The notes: a model not told the origin generated them from the sequence alone. A stretch of DNA of 64,000 bases from Rhodococcus sp. OK302 (GCF_002245895.1 NZ_NPJZ01000001.1:2268501-2332500), one strand, 5' to 3'; positions 36,058 to 44,853 are shown, counted from the first letter of the stretch. A program made the numbers and translations.

Positions 36058-36459
36058 TCATTTTCGGGCGGTCGACGCCACGAGCCGTTCACCCGACGCA
36101 GCTGCTCGCGATGAATAGTGCTCCTGAGCCGTTCGGACTGCGTTTCCGTTTTCCGCTGCCCATTGGGCGAGTGCGGCCAGTGGGCCGTTCGCGAGGGAGG
36201 CTCCGAGGTCAGTGAGTTGGTAGATGACACCGCGTGCGTTGTCGTCCGCTCGATCGATCAGGCCGCTTGCGCGCAGTCGCGTGAGAGCTTGGCTGAATAC
36301 CTTGTCGCTGATGCCGCCGATACCGGCCAGCAGTTCTCGACGCCGTCTCGGACCTGCCCGTAGAGCTGACAGCACTACAGGATCCCAGGCATGAGCGACT
36401 AGATCTGTCGCGAGTCGAAGCTGGCAGTCGGCAACAAAGGGTTCGCAGTGCGAGTTCAC
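36058..36459 (-). CDS. HxlR-type winged-helix regulator, copy 2
   Basis: 133 residues, paralogous to copy 1 (WDPVVLSALRAGPRRRRELL, GGISDKVFSQALTRLRASGL, YQLTDLGASLANGPLAALAQ). Two Cys in the first 12 residues could sense oxidation or electrophiles as in other HxlR proteins; copy 1 lacks them. It is divergent from the F420-reductase-like gene, with a perfect dyad between them, so it may control both. Confidence 0.83.
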   Translation of the reverse strand: MNSHCEPFVADCQLRLATDLVAHAWDPVVLSALRAGPRRRRELLAGIGGISDKVFSQALTRLRASGLIDRADDNARGVIYQLTDLGASLANGPLAALAQWAAENGNAVRTAQEHYSSRAAASGERLVASTARK

Positions 36460-36482
36460 GGTTCCACCGTCCTCTGATTCTT

Positions 36483-36516
36483 CCTACCTTTTGGTAGGCG
36501 CCACGTTTCTACCGTA
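36483..36516. promoter_or_regulatory. HxlR operator-like element, copy 2
   Basis: Perfect 16-bp dyad CCTACC-TTTT-GGTAGG (36483-36498) followed by TTTCTACCGTA (36506-36516), in the divergent promoter region of hxlR copy 2 and the F420-reductase-like gene. Confidence 0.7.
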
Positions 36517-36561
36517 ATTGCTGCACGTCATTTACTCAGGCGATCGAAGGAGACAACCACC

Positions 36562-37185
36562 ATGCGTATCGGAATCTTGGGCACAGGCAACATGGCGACG
36601 GTGCTCGGTCAGGCGTGGGCACGCGCGGGGCACGAACTGGTCATTGCCGGGCGGTCGACGCCCCGAGCTGGGTTGGTGGCCAAGGAGATTGGCGGTTCCG
36701 CGCGGGCGGTGGCTGCCGACAGACTTGCTGCAGAATCGGATGTTGTCGTGATCGCTGTGCTGTGGGAGGGCCTCGACGACGCTCTTACTCTGGCGAATGC
36801 GCCGACGGGTGCGTTTGCGGGCAAGACGGTTATCGACTGCACCAATGCGGTTGATTTCAGTACCGGAATGTTGAAGCCGGCTACCTCGGCTGCCCAGCAC
36901 ATTGCCGACGTCGCGACAGGCGCACACGTCGTCAAGGCACTTCATCTATTCGCGGGGCAGAGTTGGCTTGCGGCGGACGAGGGCGAGTCGAAGACGGTGG
37001 CGATCTGCGGCGATGACAACGATTCGTTGGACATCACTGCCGGGTTGATTCGTGATTTGGGTGCGTCGACGGCTGTGATCGGTGGACTCGACCACGCACG
37101 TCAGCTGGAAGACGTGGCCGGTTTTGTCATGGCGGTTGTCGCGTCGGGCAATAATCCGGCATCAGCGGTGCCGTCGATGACGTAA
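36562..37185 (+). CDS. NADPH-dependent F420 reductase-like protein
   Basis: 207 residues, strong Shine-Dalgarno (GAAGGAG). Rossmann fold: MRIGILGTGNMATVLGQAWA, SDVVVIAVLWEGLDDAL and KTVIDCTNAVDFSTG, with the conserved VVKALHLFAGQSW. Relatives reduce F420 with NADPH, but many are annotated only as NAD(P)-binding proteins. No F420-binding specificity can be confirmed. Probably regulated by the divergent HxlR protein. Confidence 0.78.
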   Translation: MRIGILGTGNMATVLGQAWARAGHELVIAGRSTPRAGLVAKEIGGSARAVAADRLAAESDVVVIAVLWEGLDDALTLANAPTGAFAGKTVIDCTNAVDFSTGMLKPATSAAQHIADVATGAHVVKALHLFAGQSWLAADEGESKTVAICGDDNDSLDITAGLIRDLGASTAVIGGLDHARQLEDVAGFVMAVVASGNNPASAVPSMT

Positions 37186-37196
37186 AGCTGACAAAG

Positions 37197-37227
37197 GCGA
37201 GCTCCGACGGTCTTCGTCGGAGCTCGC
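37197..37227. terminator. Bidirectional terminator hairpin
   Basis: A perfect 13-bp stem (37197-37209 with 37215-37227) and 5-base loop lies exactly between two convergent genes. Confidence 0.85.
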
Positions 37228-37236
37228 TGCCGTTGG

Positions 37237-37704
37237 TTAAGCGAGAACGCTGGCGGCTTCTGCTTCGTTCTTCACGCGCTTGAGGGTGGCATTCATGCCC
37301 TTGACGAGGTCGACCTCAAATTTGTCGTTGCCACCGAAGACGGTTTTGACCAGGAACTGCGAGACTTTGGATGTTCCGTGGGGAGCTTCGCGACGCTCGG
37401 TCACCTTGGTGCCTGTTGCGGTGGGCTCGAGTTCGTAGGACCAGATGGTGCCGTTCTCGGCAATGCGGAATGCGATCGACTTGTTGGGCTCGAAACGCAC
37501 AACCTTGGCGGAGGTGGGCCAGATCAGGAATCCGCTGCGGTTGATGTTGAAGGTTTTGGCGCCTTCACGGACGGTTCCGCCGATGACCTTCATCTTCTTG
37601 CACTGGGGGCTCCATTCACCCATGCGCTGGAGGTCGGCGACGATTGCCCACACATCCTGCGGGGATGCGTTGATGTCGATGCTGGCTTCGAGGGTGTTGG
37701 ACAA
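37237..37704 (-). CDS. SRPBCC-family (polyketide cyclase/START-like) protein
   Basis: 155 residues. Typical N-terminus (EASIDINASPQDVWAIVADL, RMGEWSPQCKKM) and helix-grip fold strands (TIWSYELEPTATGTKVTERR). It binds a hydrophobic ligand in this family; the ligand is unknown. No signal peptide. It stands alone between a terminator and a 330-bp gap. Confidence 0.82.
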   Translation of the reverse strand: MSNTLEASIDINASPQDVWAIVADLQRMGEWSPQCKKMKVIGGTVREGAKTFNINRSGFLIWPTSAKVVRFEPNKSIAFRIAENGTIWSYELEPTATGTKVTERREAPHGTSKVSQFLVKTVFGGNDKFEVDLVKGMNATLKRVKNEAEAASVLA

Positions 37705-38035
37705 CAGTTTCTCCAGTCAATTTGGTGATACGAAGAGTTACAAACACTTTTGCCGACGGTACGCGATCCGTCAAGAGTTGATGTGCCTCGCGTCACCTTA
37801 CGTCCCGGGTTGATCTGGTAGCCGCCTCGACAAAAGTCGGCTGGAAGTCCGGGTATTTCCGTCCACATATCGATGTGAGGTGCGGGATCCCGTCGAAATA
37901 GCGAACTAATGTGCACTCAGGCACGGCTCACCAGGGGGGATTTGTGGCGACAGTTGAAGGGGTGGTCGGGAGTCTGCCGACTGGTAGCGGACAATAGACG
38001 GCGCACGTATGCCTGACAGCCGACTGGAGTACCGA
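37705..38035. other. Intergenic region, no gene seen
   Basis: Divergent promoter region between the SRPBCC gene and the permease. I see no coding potential or strong repeat in it. Confidence 0.6.
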
Positions 38036-39433
38036 GTGAACACCGAAGCCAAGACCGCCAACCAGGACGGTCTCAAGAGGGGGCTGACGGCGCGGCATAT
38101 TCGTTTCATCGCTCTGGGATCGGCAATCGGAACGGGGCTCTTCTACGGCAGTGCCGAGGCGATCAAGCGCGCCGGGCCGTCCGTGTTGCTGGCCTACCTG
38201 ATCGGTGGCATCGCGGTGTACCTGGTGCTGCGCGCACTCGGTGAGATGGCCGTACGCAACCCCGTCTCCGGTTCGTTCAGTGAATACGCCAACCAGCATC
38301 TGGGTCCGCTTGCCGGATTCATGACGGGTTGGACGTACACCTTCGAGATGGTGATCGTGTGCCTTGCCGACGTCACTGCATTCGGTCTGTACATGCAGTT
38401 CTGGTTCCCGGACGTGCCGCGCTGGATTTGGGTTCTGGCTGTCGTCTTCTTCATCGGTGCATTGAACTTGTTGAGCGTCAAGGTCTTCGGTGAGCTCGAG
38501 TTCTGGTTCACCCTGGTCAAGATCACCGCGATTATTGCCATGATCGCGGGTGGTATCGCTATCATCGTGTTCGGCTTCGGTGTCCACGAGACCGATACGG
38601 GCCTCAGCAACCTGTGGTCTGACGGCGGATTCTTTGCCACCGGCTTCGGCGGCTTCCTCGCGTGCTTCGCCATCGTGATGTTTGCATTCGGCGGTACCGA
38701 GATCATCGGAATCACTGCCGGTGAGGCCGAAGATCCGGCGCGCACCATCCGGAAAGCGGTCAATACCGTTCCGGTACGCATCATTCTCTTCTACATCTGC
38801 ACGCTGGCCGTCATCATGATCATCATTCCGTGGCAGAGCATCAACAGTGACAACAGTCCGTTCGTTCAGATCTTCGAGAACCTCGGATTGGGTACAGCGG
38901 CGTCGATTCTCAACATTGTGGTCATCACTGCGGCGCTCTCGGCTATCAACAGCGACGTGTTCGGTGCCGGCCGCATGATGTTCGGAATGGCGCATGCCGG
39001 TCAGGCGCCGCATGTGATGAAGAAGGTCTCGCGCAACGGTGTTCCGTGGATGACCGTTGTCATCATGTCTATCGCTCTACTTGTCGGCGTTGTGCTCAAC
39101 TACCTGATCCCGGACCAGGTGTTCCTCGTGATCGCGTCGCTCGCCACCTTCGCAACGATCTTCGTGTGGGTCATGATCCTGCTGTCGCAGTACCGCTCGC
39201 GCAGCCAGTTGAGCGCCGACGAAACAGCGGCACTGAAGTTTCCAGTGCCGCTGTGGCCGTACGGTCAGATCTTCGCGATCGTGTTCCTGACCTTCGTCGT
39301 CATTTTGCTGGGCGTCATGTCCGAGACCCGCGTTGCGCTGGCGGCCGGGGCCGTGTGGCTGGTTCTGCTTACCGGCGCCTACTACCTGTGGGTCAAGCCG
39401 GCGCTTAGTGCCGCGGATCGTAGTGGCGCATAA
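38036..39433 (+). CDS. Amino-acid permease, APC superfamily
   Basis: 465 residues from the GTG at 38036, with GGAG 6-9 bases upstream; an ATG at 38009 is an alternative. Twelve membrane helices and APC signatures: [60 protein letters not shown]. Related to GabP/ProY/CycA-type importers. The original neighbour dadA suggests D- or small neutral amino acids (inference). The last 27 codons fall within an 87-bp direct repeat whose second copy is beyond the Fic cassette. Confidence 0.9.
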   Translation: MNTEAKTANQDGLKRGLTARHIRFIALGSAIGTGLFYGSAEAIKRAGPSVLLAYLIGGIAVYLVLRALGEMAVRNPVSGSFSEYANQHLGPLAGFMTGWTYTFEMVIVCLADVTAFGLYMQFWFPDVPRWIWVLAVVFFIGALNLLSVKVFGELEFWFTLVKITAIIAMIAGGIAIIVFGFGVHETDTGLSNLWSDGGFFATGFGGFLACFAIVMFAFGGTEIIGITAGEAEDPARTIRKAVNTVPVRIILFYICTLAVIMIIIPWQSINSDNSPFVQIFENLGLGTAASILNIVVITAALSAINSDVFGAGRMMFGMAHAGQAPHVMKKVSRNGVPWMTVVIMSIALLVGVVLNYLIPDQVFLVIASLATFATIFVWVMILLSQYRSRSQLSADETAALKFPVPLWPYGQIFAIVFLTFVVILLGVMSETRVALAAGAVWLVLLTGAYYLWVKPALSAADRSGA

Positions 39434-39440
39434 CCGTCGG
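39354..39440. repeat. 87-bp direct repeat, left copy
   Basis: Matches 40504-40590 at 83 of 87 positions, with the first 54 bases identical. It encodes the permease C-terminus on the plus strand and, on the minus strand, a vestige of the dadA C-terminus (PTVMRHYDP). Confidence 0.95.
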
Positions 39441-39544
39441 TCACGGAACCGCCCCAGAAAACTGTCGACGACCAGATAGAATGAACTGTGTTGCGGGTGT
39501 GTCCGCACAATCGATGTTCTCGACTCGACGGAGGAGCCACGGAG

Positions 39545-39760
39545 ATGACCGCAGCACGCGACGCACAGTCACACATGGCAGAACCCCAAATCGACCGAGC
39601 AATTGCTGCCGCCACAGCGGGTCATCGTATGGCAGGTATGGAACCTAGCGAGTACGGCATCGAGATCGGTCGTAGGCAACTACGCGGCGAAATCACCGGC
39701 GACCAAGCCGTGGCATTGGTGCTCGCGGAGAACCGGCGCCGCCGAGCTGCCCGCAGTTGA
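39545..39760 (+). CDS. VbhA-like antitoxin of the Fic module
   Basis: 71 residues from the ATG at 39545 (GGAG a few bases upstream). The layout matches VbhA-type Fic antitoxins: a first helix (DRAIAAATAGHRMAGMEPS) and a second segment (GRRQLRGEITGDQAVALVL). In VbhA the helix carries the inhibitory motif (S/T)xxxE(G/N), as in SQRLEG followed by LEPD. Here the aligned residues read GHRMAG followed by MEPS, so both the Ser and the inhibitory Glu seem replaced (Gly, Ala). Overlaps the Fic start by 4 bp. Confidence 0.78.
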   Translation: MTAARDAQSHMAEPQIDRAIAAATAGHRMAGMEPSEYGIEIGRRQLRGEITGDQAVALVLAENRRRRAARS

Positions 39761-40458
39761 AAGACCCGTACAGCAACCCCGATACCGGGGTCCTGATCAA
39801 CAAACTCGGGCACACCGATCCGCAAGCTCTCCATGAGGACGAATCCGAAGCGGCATACCAGCGCATACTGCAGCTCGAATTGCTGCCGATATCAGGGAAA
39901 TTCGACTTCGCGCATCTTCGAAAGATCCACCAATTTATCCTGCAAGACGTCTATGCCTGGGCCGGTGCCCTGCGCCGTACTGACACCGGCGCAGTCGGGA
40001 TGAACCTCCCACATTGTCGCCCCGAACATATCGAAGACCAGGCAACATTCATCTTTCGCAACATCGCGAAAGACAGGTTCTCGGAAGGGCTCCCGAAGGA
40101 TCAAGCGGTCGACCGCCTTGCCTATCACTGGGGAAAAGCCACGGTTCTGCATCCATTCAGGGACGGGAACTCGAGGTCTCAGCGCGTCTTCTTTGACCAA
40201 TTGCTCAAATCTTCCGGCTGGACGATCGACTGGCGGAAAGTCGATGCCTCTGCAGTCCAAGCGGCGCGCTATGTCGCGATGGAAGCTACCCACACGCCCC
40301 TGCGTGACGTACTTATGCCCGGCGTACACCGTAACAACGCGGAGTTGCCCACGCTCGCAGCTTCTCAAGGGGCCGTTGTGCACCTCGAGGTCGCCGACTA
40401 CCACAAAGCGATGCTCGAACAACTCCGCAGCGAAACCAGTGACAGGTCAGGAGATTAA
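39757..40458 (+). CDS. Fic-domain protein (putative AMP transferase toxin)
   Basis: 233 residues from a TTG overlapping the antitoxin stop. Fic core: FAHLRKIHQFILQDVYAWAG, RPEHIEDQ, and the active-site motif HPFRDGNSRSQR (His about residue 132). Against the canonical HPFx(D/E)GNGRxxR, the second Gly is Ser; the His, Asp and both Arg are kept. Fic enzymes usually transfer AMP from ATP to target proteins such as gyrase. The C-terminal 60 residues are outside the core. The pair occupies a 1.06-kb segment between direct repeats. Confidence 0.87.
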   Translation: MKDPYSNPDTGVLINKLGHTDPQALHEDESEAAYQRILQLELLPISGKFDFAHLRKIHQFILQDVYAWAGALRRTDTGAVGMNLPHCRPEHIEDQATFIFRNIAKDRFSEGLPKDQAVDRLAYHWGKATVLHPFRDGNSRSQRVFFDQLLKSSGWTIDWRKVDASAVQAARYVAMEATHTPLRDVLMPGVHRNNAELPTLAASQGAVVHLEVADYHKAMLEQLRSETSDRSGD

Positions 40459-40503
40459 GCGTCGACGACTGCTTTTCGGTCGATATGGTGGTCCGGCTGT
40501 TGA

Positions 40504-40590
40504 TGTGGCTGGTTCTGCTTACCGGCGCCTACTACCTGTGGGTCAAGCCGGCGCTTAACGCAGCGGATCGAAGTGGCGCATAACCGTCGG
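40504..40590. repeat. 87-bp direct repeat, right copy
   Basis: Partner of 39354-39440. It contains the true 3' end of dadA on the minus strand and a disconnected copy of the permease C-terminus on the plus strand. Confidence 0.95.
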
Positions 40591-41808
40591 CATCGTGCCT
40601 TCAGTCATCGACTGGGCCATCATCTTTCCGGTGAGCGGGCCGAGCGCGATTCCCCACATTCCGTGACCACCGGCGACGTGGACGCGCGGTGATTTGGTAG
40701 CGCCGATCAGCGGCAAACCGTCAGTGGTGCAGGGGCGTGAACCGACCCATTCCTCTTCGCGGGCAGTCCAATCAATACCGCTGAGCATGGGCTTGGCAGC
40801 ATCGATGATTGCCTGCACTCGACGCGGATCCAACGGTGCGTCGGGGCTGCGGAATTCCATCATGCCGGCCACTCGGAAGCGGTCGTGCAACGGCGTGCAG
40901 GCGACGCGCTGGGTGGGGAAGTACACCGGGTTCTTGGGCAGGTGATCGGGTTTGACGCTGAAGCTGTAGCCGCGGCCGGCCTGCACCAGTTTGCGAACGC
41001 CGAACGGTGCTGCCAGCTTGTTCAAGCGAGCGCCACTGGAAATGACGACGGCATCTGCTGTGCGTGAATCACCATTGGCGGAGCGAACAGTCACGCTGTC
41101 GGCGCGATCATCGATTGATGCGACGTCGAAGCCGGTGACGATCTCGGCGCCACGTTCACGGACGGCGTCGGCCAACGAATTCACGAACTGCGGGGGATCG
41201 ATGAAACGCTGACCCCGCAGCCGGATTCCAGCTTTCACACCTTGCCCGAGGGAGGGTTCGAGTGAGTGAATCGTGTCGTAGTCGAGGAGATCGAAATCGA
41301 CCTCGCCGCCCGATGCTTCGACGTGGTGGAACTCGTCCACCAAAGTTTGGCGGTCCTTTTCCGACGCGAATGCCGCGAGGAACGGATCAGCCAGGCGAGT
41401 GTGTTCCTTGACCCCGCCGTCGGCGAGTTCGTCGAATGCGCCCAGCGCAGTCCGGTTCACCTCGGTGTAGACGGACATCGCTTCCTGCCACTTCGAGGGC
41501 GTGCAGTGGCGAGCGAATCCGACGAGGAAGCGGATCAGTTTCAGATCCGTCGTCAGCGGGACATACACGGGTGACGACGGGCTGAGCATCGCGCGCAGGC
41601 CGTACTGCAGCACAGCAGGCTCGGGGAGTGGAAGCGTGAGGGCGGGCGCCAACCAGCCGGCATTTCCCCAGCTGGCGTCGGCTGCGACGCCGTCTCGATC
41701 GACGACGGTGACGTCGACTCCGCGTTCCTGGAGGAACCAGGCCGTCGACAATCCGACCATGCCTGCGCCGACCACGACTACACGATCGGGGCTCTGACGA
41801 GTTCCCAT
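40555..41808 (-). CDS. dadA: D-amino-acid dehydrogenase small subunit-like FAD oxidoreductase
   Basis: 417 residues from the ATG at 41808 (AAAGGAG upstream). FAD-binding N-terminus VVVVGAGMVGLSTAWFLQER and VDVTVVDRDG; DAO-family C-terminus (WVGSRPCTTDGLPLIGATKS, HVAGGHGMWGIALGPLTGK). DadA oxidises D-amino acids, typically D-alanine, to oxo-acids, passing electrons to the respiratory chain. Its 3' end lies in the repeat that duplicates the permease/dadA junction, implying the two genes once converged with overlapping ends. Confidence 0.87.
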   Translation of the reverse strand: MGTRQSPDRVVVVGAGMVGLSTAWFLQERGVDVTVVDRDGVAADASWGNAGWLAPALTLPLPEPAVLQYGLRAMLSPSSPVYVPLTTDLKLIRFLVGFARHCTPSKWQEAMSVYTEVNRTALGAFDELADGGVKEHTRLADPFLAAFASEKDRQTLVDEFHHVEASGGEVDFDLLDYDTIHSLEPSLGQGVKAGIRLRGQRFIDPPQFVNSLADAVRERGAEIVTGFDVASIDDRADSVTVRSANGDSRTADAVVISSGARLNKLAAPFGVRKLVQAGRGYSFSVKPDHLPKNPVYFPTQRVACTPLHDRFRVAGMMEFRSPDAPLDPRRVQAIIDAAKPMLSGIDWTAREEEWVGSRPCTTDGLPLIGATKSPRVHVAGGHGMWGIALGPLTGKMMAQSMTEGTMPTVMRHFDPLR

Positions 41809-42281
41809 GACTACTCCTTTAGCTCTGCTGAAATCCGAGACGCCGGTCACACCGGCTCGCTTTCAATCATGGGCTGGGGAGATGGGAAAAGGAGTGGCCG
41901 TTCGGCCACTGTCCGCACGTCGTTGTTGTGCATTCGCACAGGCGGTCCGAGTTCGACATATTCGTGGATGCACGCAACAGTGGGTGACGAGGCGCATCCC
42001 GCCGCGCGGAGGTGAGTTGCGTGCAGACATGCGTGCGTTCGTCGGAGAAGCGACGGGTTGAGACGGGCGAACGACCGAGGTCTCAGCGGCGCGGGGTTGA
42101 GGCTCGTGCCCAGCCTCTGAGTGCGCCATTGCGTCCGATGTAGAACCGGTCTCATGTTGGGGCTCGAAATTGCTGACTTCCGCTCGCAGGAGGCTGAAAT
42201 TTGACGCGATTTCGTTCGTTCAACTAAGGAAATGAAGGAATTTTCCATGTGTGACTGATCTTACGGTAGGTACTTTAGGGT

Positions 42282-42297
42282 TAGTACTAAAGTATTA
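42282..42297. promoter_or_regulatory. TAGTACT-WW-AGTACTA palindrome, site 1
   Basis: Left arm TAGTACT (42282-42288), AA, right arm AGTATTA (42291-42297), one mismatch from perfect symmetry. A related site with arms TACTACT and AGTACCC is at 42324-42339. Candidate operator; the binding protein is unknown. Confidence 0.5.
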
Positions 42298-42591
42298 AGC
42301 GCGCTCGGAAAGTTGCCCGTTTCTACTACTTTAGTACCCATAATTTCCCGAAAATAGGTGGCCGGCCTACAACTTTAGGATGAGATAGAGAAATCTCTTG
42401 GGTGAAGGTAAATGATCCCTTCAAATCGCCTGAAAAAAACTTTCTTCAAAAAACTGTTACAAGTTCCAATGAAACGGGCTATGGTGACAACCATCACATA
42501 GCGACAGTGAGTTCTGATCTAGTTCTTGAGCATCGGGTTTGAGCGAGACGTCTCGAACGAATGAAGCGAGATGTTGAGAGGAGCAGCAGCA

Positions 42592-42687
42592 ATGAATCGC
42601 AGGGAGTGGCATCACTGGACTGATTTGTCCGCTCGCTATCGATACGACAGTTTAGATTGCCGAATCGCAGTGAGTGAGTTGGTTTAG
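42592..42687 (+). CDS. Possible 31-residue peptide
   Basis: An ATG with a strong GAGAGGAG Shine-Dalgarno 9-16 bases upstream opens 31 codons (begins MNRREWHHWTDLS). The composition is charged and aromatic, unlike the hydrophobic microproteins elsewhere. It could be a leader peptide, a small protein, or a remnant. No family recognised. Confidence 0.3.
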   Translation: MNRREWHHWTDLSARYRYDSLDCRIAVSELV

Positions 42688-43069
42688 TAGTTTAGCTATG
42701 CTCGTATAAATCTCTGATCCCATCTTATATCGTGTTCCGGAAGGTTTGATTGAATTGACGTATTTAGCTGTCCGGCGCTTGAGGATGCTCAATTAGCGAC
42801 GAGGCTGAATTTAGTCAGTGCAAAGAAATTGAAGAGATGTAAATCTTGGATTGGCGGATGGAAGTATTGCTACGTTCATCTGTTGGGTTACAGGATCGAT
42901 AATCGTGGACTCCCTCATTATAGTTCCGAGAATCACCCCATCCTGAGACTTCCCGCAGTCTGCGCAAGCGCTGACTCTGGGGGACTGACGGCACGGATCG
43001 CTTCAAGCGTAACCGCGTCGGGCAGGAAGTTCGATCAACTACCTTAACTAGAAAGTAGGATTGAAGAAC

Positions 43070-43774
43070 ATGACTGTATCACTGGCGCGACGCACGACGA
43101 TTGGAATCGCGGCTGTAGCTGCATCCGCTGGCTTGGTTTTTGCAGCTGTAGCTCCGGTATCGGCCACTGCGGGATCGACGACTACCAGCTATAAGAATTC
43201 ATGTTGGGCCGGCTCACCTGGAAATATCGGACAGCTGGAGAACATGTCGGTTACTGTTAACCATACAGGCGTGGCTCCAGCGGGTTCGCCTAACACCTAC
43301 ACGATTCAGTTCGGGCCTCAGGTGACACCAAGTGTTTCAGGTGTTTCGGGCTGGACATTCGACAATCTGAGCGAAATTCAGTACAAGCTCTCGTACGATG
43401 CTGCAACATTTACGAGCGCGTCCAAGACGAGTCTTGGCAGTGGCCTTTCTTCGAGTAGTCCGGTCCCGACGGTGACCGCGTCGGGTGGAATCATCACACT
43501 CGGCAAGTTCAAGGTTGATCCGAGTACTACCTTCAATGCGCCACAGATTACAGTTGTGACGTCGTCTCCGGTCTTCGACGTCAAACTTTCTACTGCGGGA
43601 ACTGCGGCGGAGTTCGGTAATTTCGCGAACAACTACTTCAGCTTCAAGTCGAATGGACGGATTATCGGCGGACTCTTCCCCGCTACCGCGAATACCTCGT
43701 GCATTCCGGCGGATGCTATCGGCACGGTACCGAGCTACCCGACCCTGAACACCGGTGCGGGCACGCTCCACTAG
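43070..43774 (+). CDS. Secreted protein of unknown function
   Basis: 234 residues. The ATG at 43070 is favoured because AGGA lies 9-12 bases upstream; a TTG at 43061 is possible. A clear signal peptide (TIGIAAVAASAGLVFAAVAP, cleavage near SATA) precedes a Ser/Thr/Gly-rich, strand-forming mature region with two Cys (SCWAGSPG near its N-terminus and TSCIPADA near its C-terminus), likely one disulfide. It might be a small beta-sandwich exported to the envelope. Not recognised. Codon use and base content look less GC-rich than core neighbours. Followed by a strong terminator. Confidence 0.8.
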   Translation: MTVSLARRTTIGIAAVAASAGLVFAAVAPVSATAGSTTTSYKNSCWAGSPGNIGQLENMSVTVNHTGVAPAGSPNTYTIQFGPQVTPSVSGVSGWTFDNLSEIQYKLSYDAATFTSASKTSLGSGLSSSSPVPTVTASGGIITLGKFKVDPSTTFNAPQITVVTSSPVFDVKLSTAGTAAEFGNFANNYFSFKSNGRIIGGLFPATANTSCIPADAIGTVPSYPTLNTGAGTLH

Positions 43775-43840
43775 GTTCGGTTTCTAGGTCATCCTGACCC
43801 CTTCCCACTGGGGGAGGGCGAGGGGATGGTTCTCAAACAC

Positions 43841-43875
43841 AATGCAGCCTGTGCGATACCCGCACAGGCTGCATT
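43841..43875 (+). terminator. Terminator after secreted protein gene
   Basis: A perfect 15-bp stem (43841-43855 with 43861-43875) and 5-base loop, 66 bp after the stop. Confidence 0.85.
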
Positions 43876-44853
43876 GTTGCGAGTCTCCGGGATCTGATGT
43901 GTGGCACCGTGCGGAGGCGGGTACGGCGGACCCGCGTCGTTGGTTGTGCGGATGCCTCTTTGCCAGAGTTCGACGGCGGTGTCGCAGTACGAATATTGAC
44001 GCTGACCAGCAGTAATGCGCGTAGGTAAGAGTAGAAACAGCTCAGCTTGCAAATGTTTTTGCTTGACGGGCAGCATCGCCCGACAAGTCAGGAAACCTCG
44101 ACTGCGACTATTTCGGTGGGCACCGTCGTCAGGGCTGTTTGCTTCGACGGTTGGCCAAGCTCGAGGCGTTAGCGGCACTGACCTAATTCATGGCGAATCT
44201 CGTTGGCACGAGCAGAAAGAGCACGGCTTCGGAATGTGGAATCAGATAGGAGACCGGCTGCATACGGGTCGATCTGCCACGACTGGATATTGATTCGGGT
44301 GCTGCCTACCTGATCGATGAACCGATCAGGTAGGCAGCAGTCCCTCATACAAGATCGAGGTTAGGGATCCCTCGTACGGCACTTGACGGCTGGCATCTGG
44401 CTGATTGCGTACACGAGAAATCCCTAGCCGGGTAGAGCGGTGACGCCGAGTCCGTTACGTGCAAAATGCCGATAGCAACTTTGCTGCAGTCAGTGCTGTG
44501 CTCGCTCATTTTTCTCAGAAGTTCTTCAAATCTGTCTGCATTCTCAGGAACTTGAAAGCTGGGGAAGAGCCGACGTTAGTGGCACCAAATGGTGAGTGCT
44601 CGACTGATGTATTCATTGGCACGGCATCTTATCAGCGATCAGTCGAATGGATGCAGACGAGGGCATGATCAATCTGTAGGACTCCGGACAACGGATTCAG
44701 ATGCTCCGTTTGCTTGTCGGCTGCTGCCCGAAGGAAAGCACTGTTCATTGGACCCCGCACAAGTAATTTCGGAAATTCTTGATTTCTGGAGTTTCTCAAC
44801 TGCCGTAACTCGAATTACCTACTGGAAGAAATATTTTTATTTGTAACGCGTGT
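43876..44853. other. About 1 kb without a convincing gene; one strong hairpin
   Basis: Short open frames on both strands lack recognisable protein character or good Shine-Dalgarno sequences. A 16-bp perfect stem (44301-44316 with 44323-44338) with a 6-base loop is the only strong element and looks like a terminator of something no longer evident. The sequence may be decayed accessory DNA. Confidence 0.55.
44301..44338. terminator. Orphan terminator-like hairpin
   Basis: 16-bp perfect stem, 6-base loop; no intact gene ends nearby on either strand. Confidence 0.6.

Larger units (their letters stand above)
41809..43069. other. AT-richer intergenic region with TAGTACT-type sites
   Basis: No convincing large gene. 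From about 42240 the sequence is visibly richer in A and T than the flanks. TAGTACT-AA-AGTATTA lies at 42282-42297, a degenerate version at 42324-42339 and a half-site at 42268-42276. One short frame with a good Shine-Dalgarno (42592-42687) is listed separately. The rest is probably the long promoter region of the exported-protein gene. Confidence 0.6.

Noticed and set aside
37928..39013. 361-codon frame antisense to the permease
   Set aside because: Shadow of the permease coding strand; low-complexity His/Asp/Glu composition and no family resemblance.
39441..40503. Insertion sequence or prophage between the direct repeats
   Set aside because: The segment contains only the VbhA/Fic pair; no transposase, integrase or terminal inverted repeats were seen.
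41847..42248. 133-codon minus-strand frame upstream of dadA
   Set aside because: Composition resembles random GC-rich translation; overlaps the probable dadA promoter.
44015..44293. 92-codon frame in the gene-poor stretch
   Set aside because: No recognisable protein character and no good Shine-Dalgarno; crosses decayed-looking sequence.
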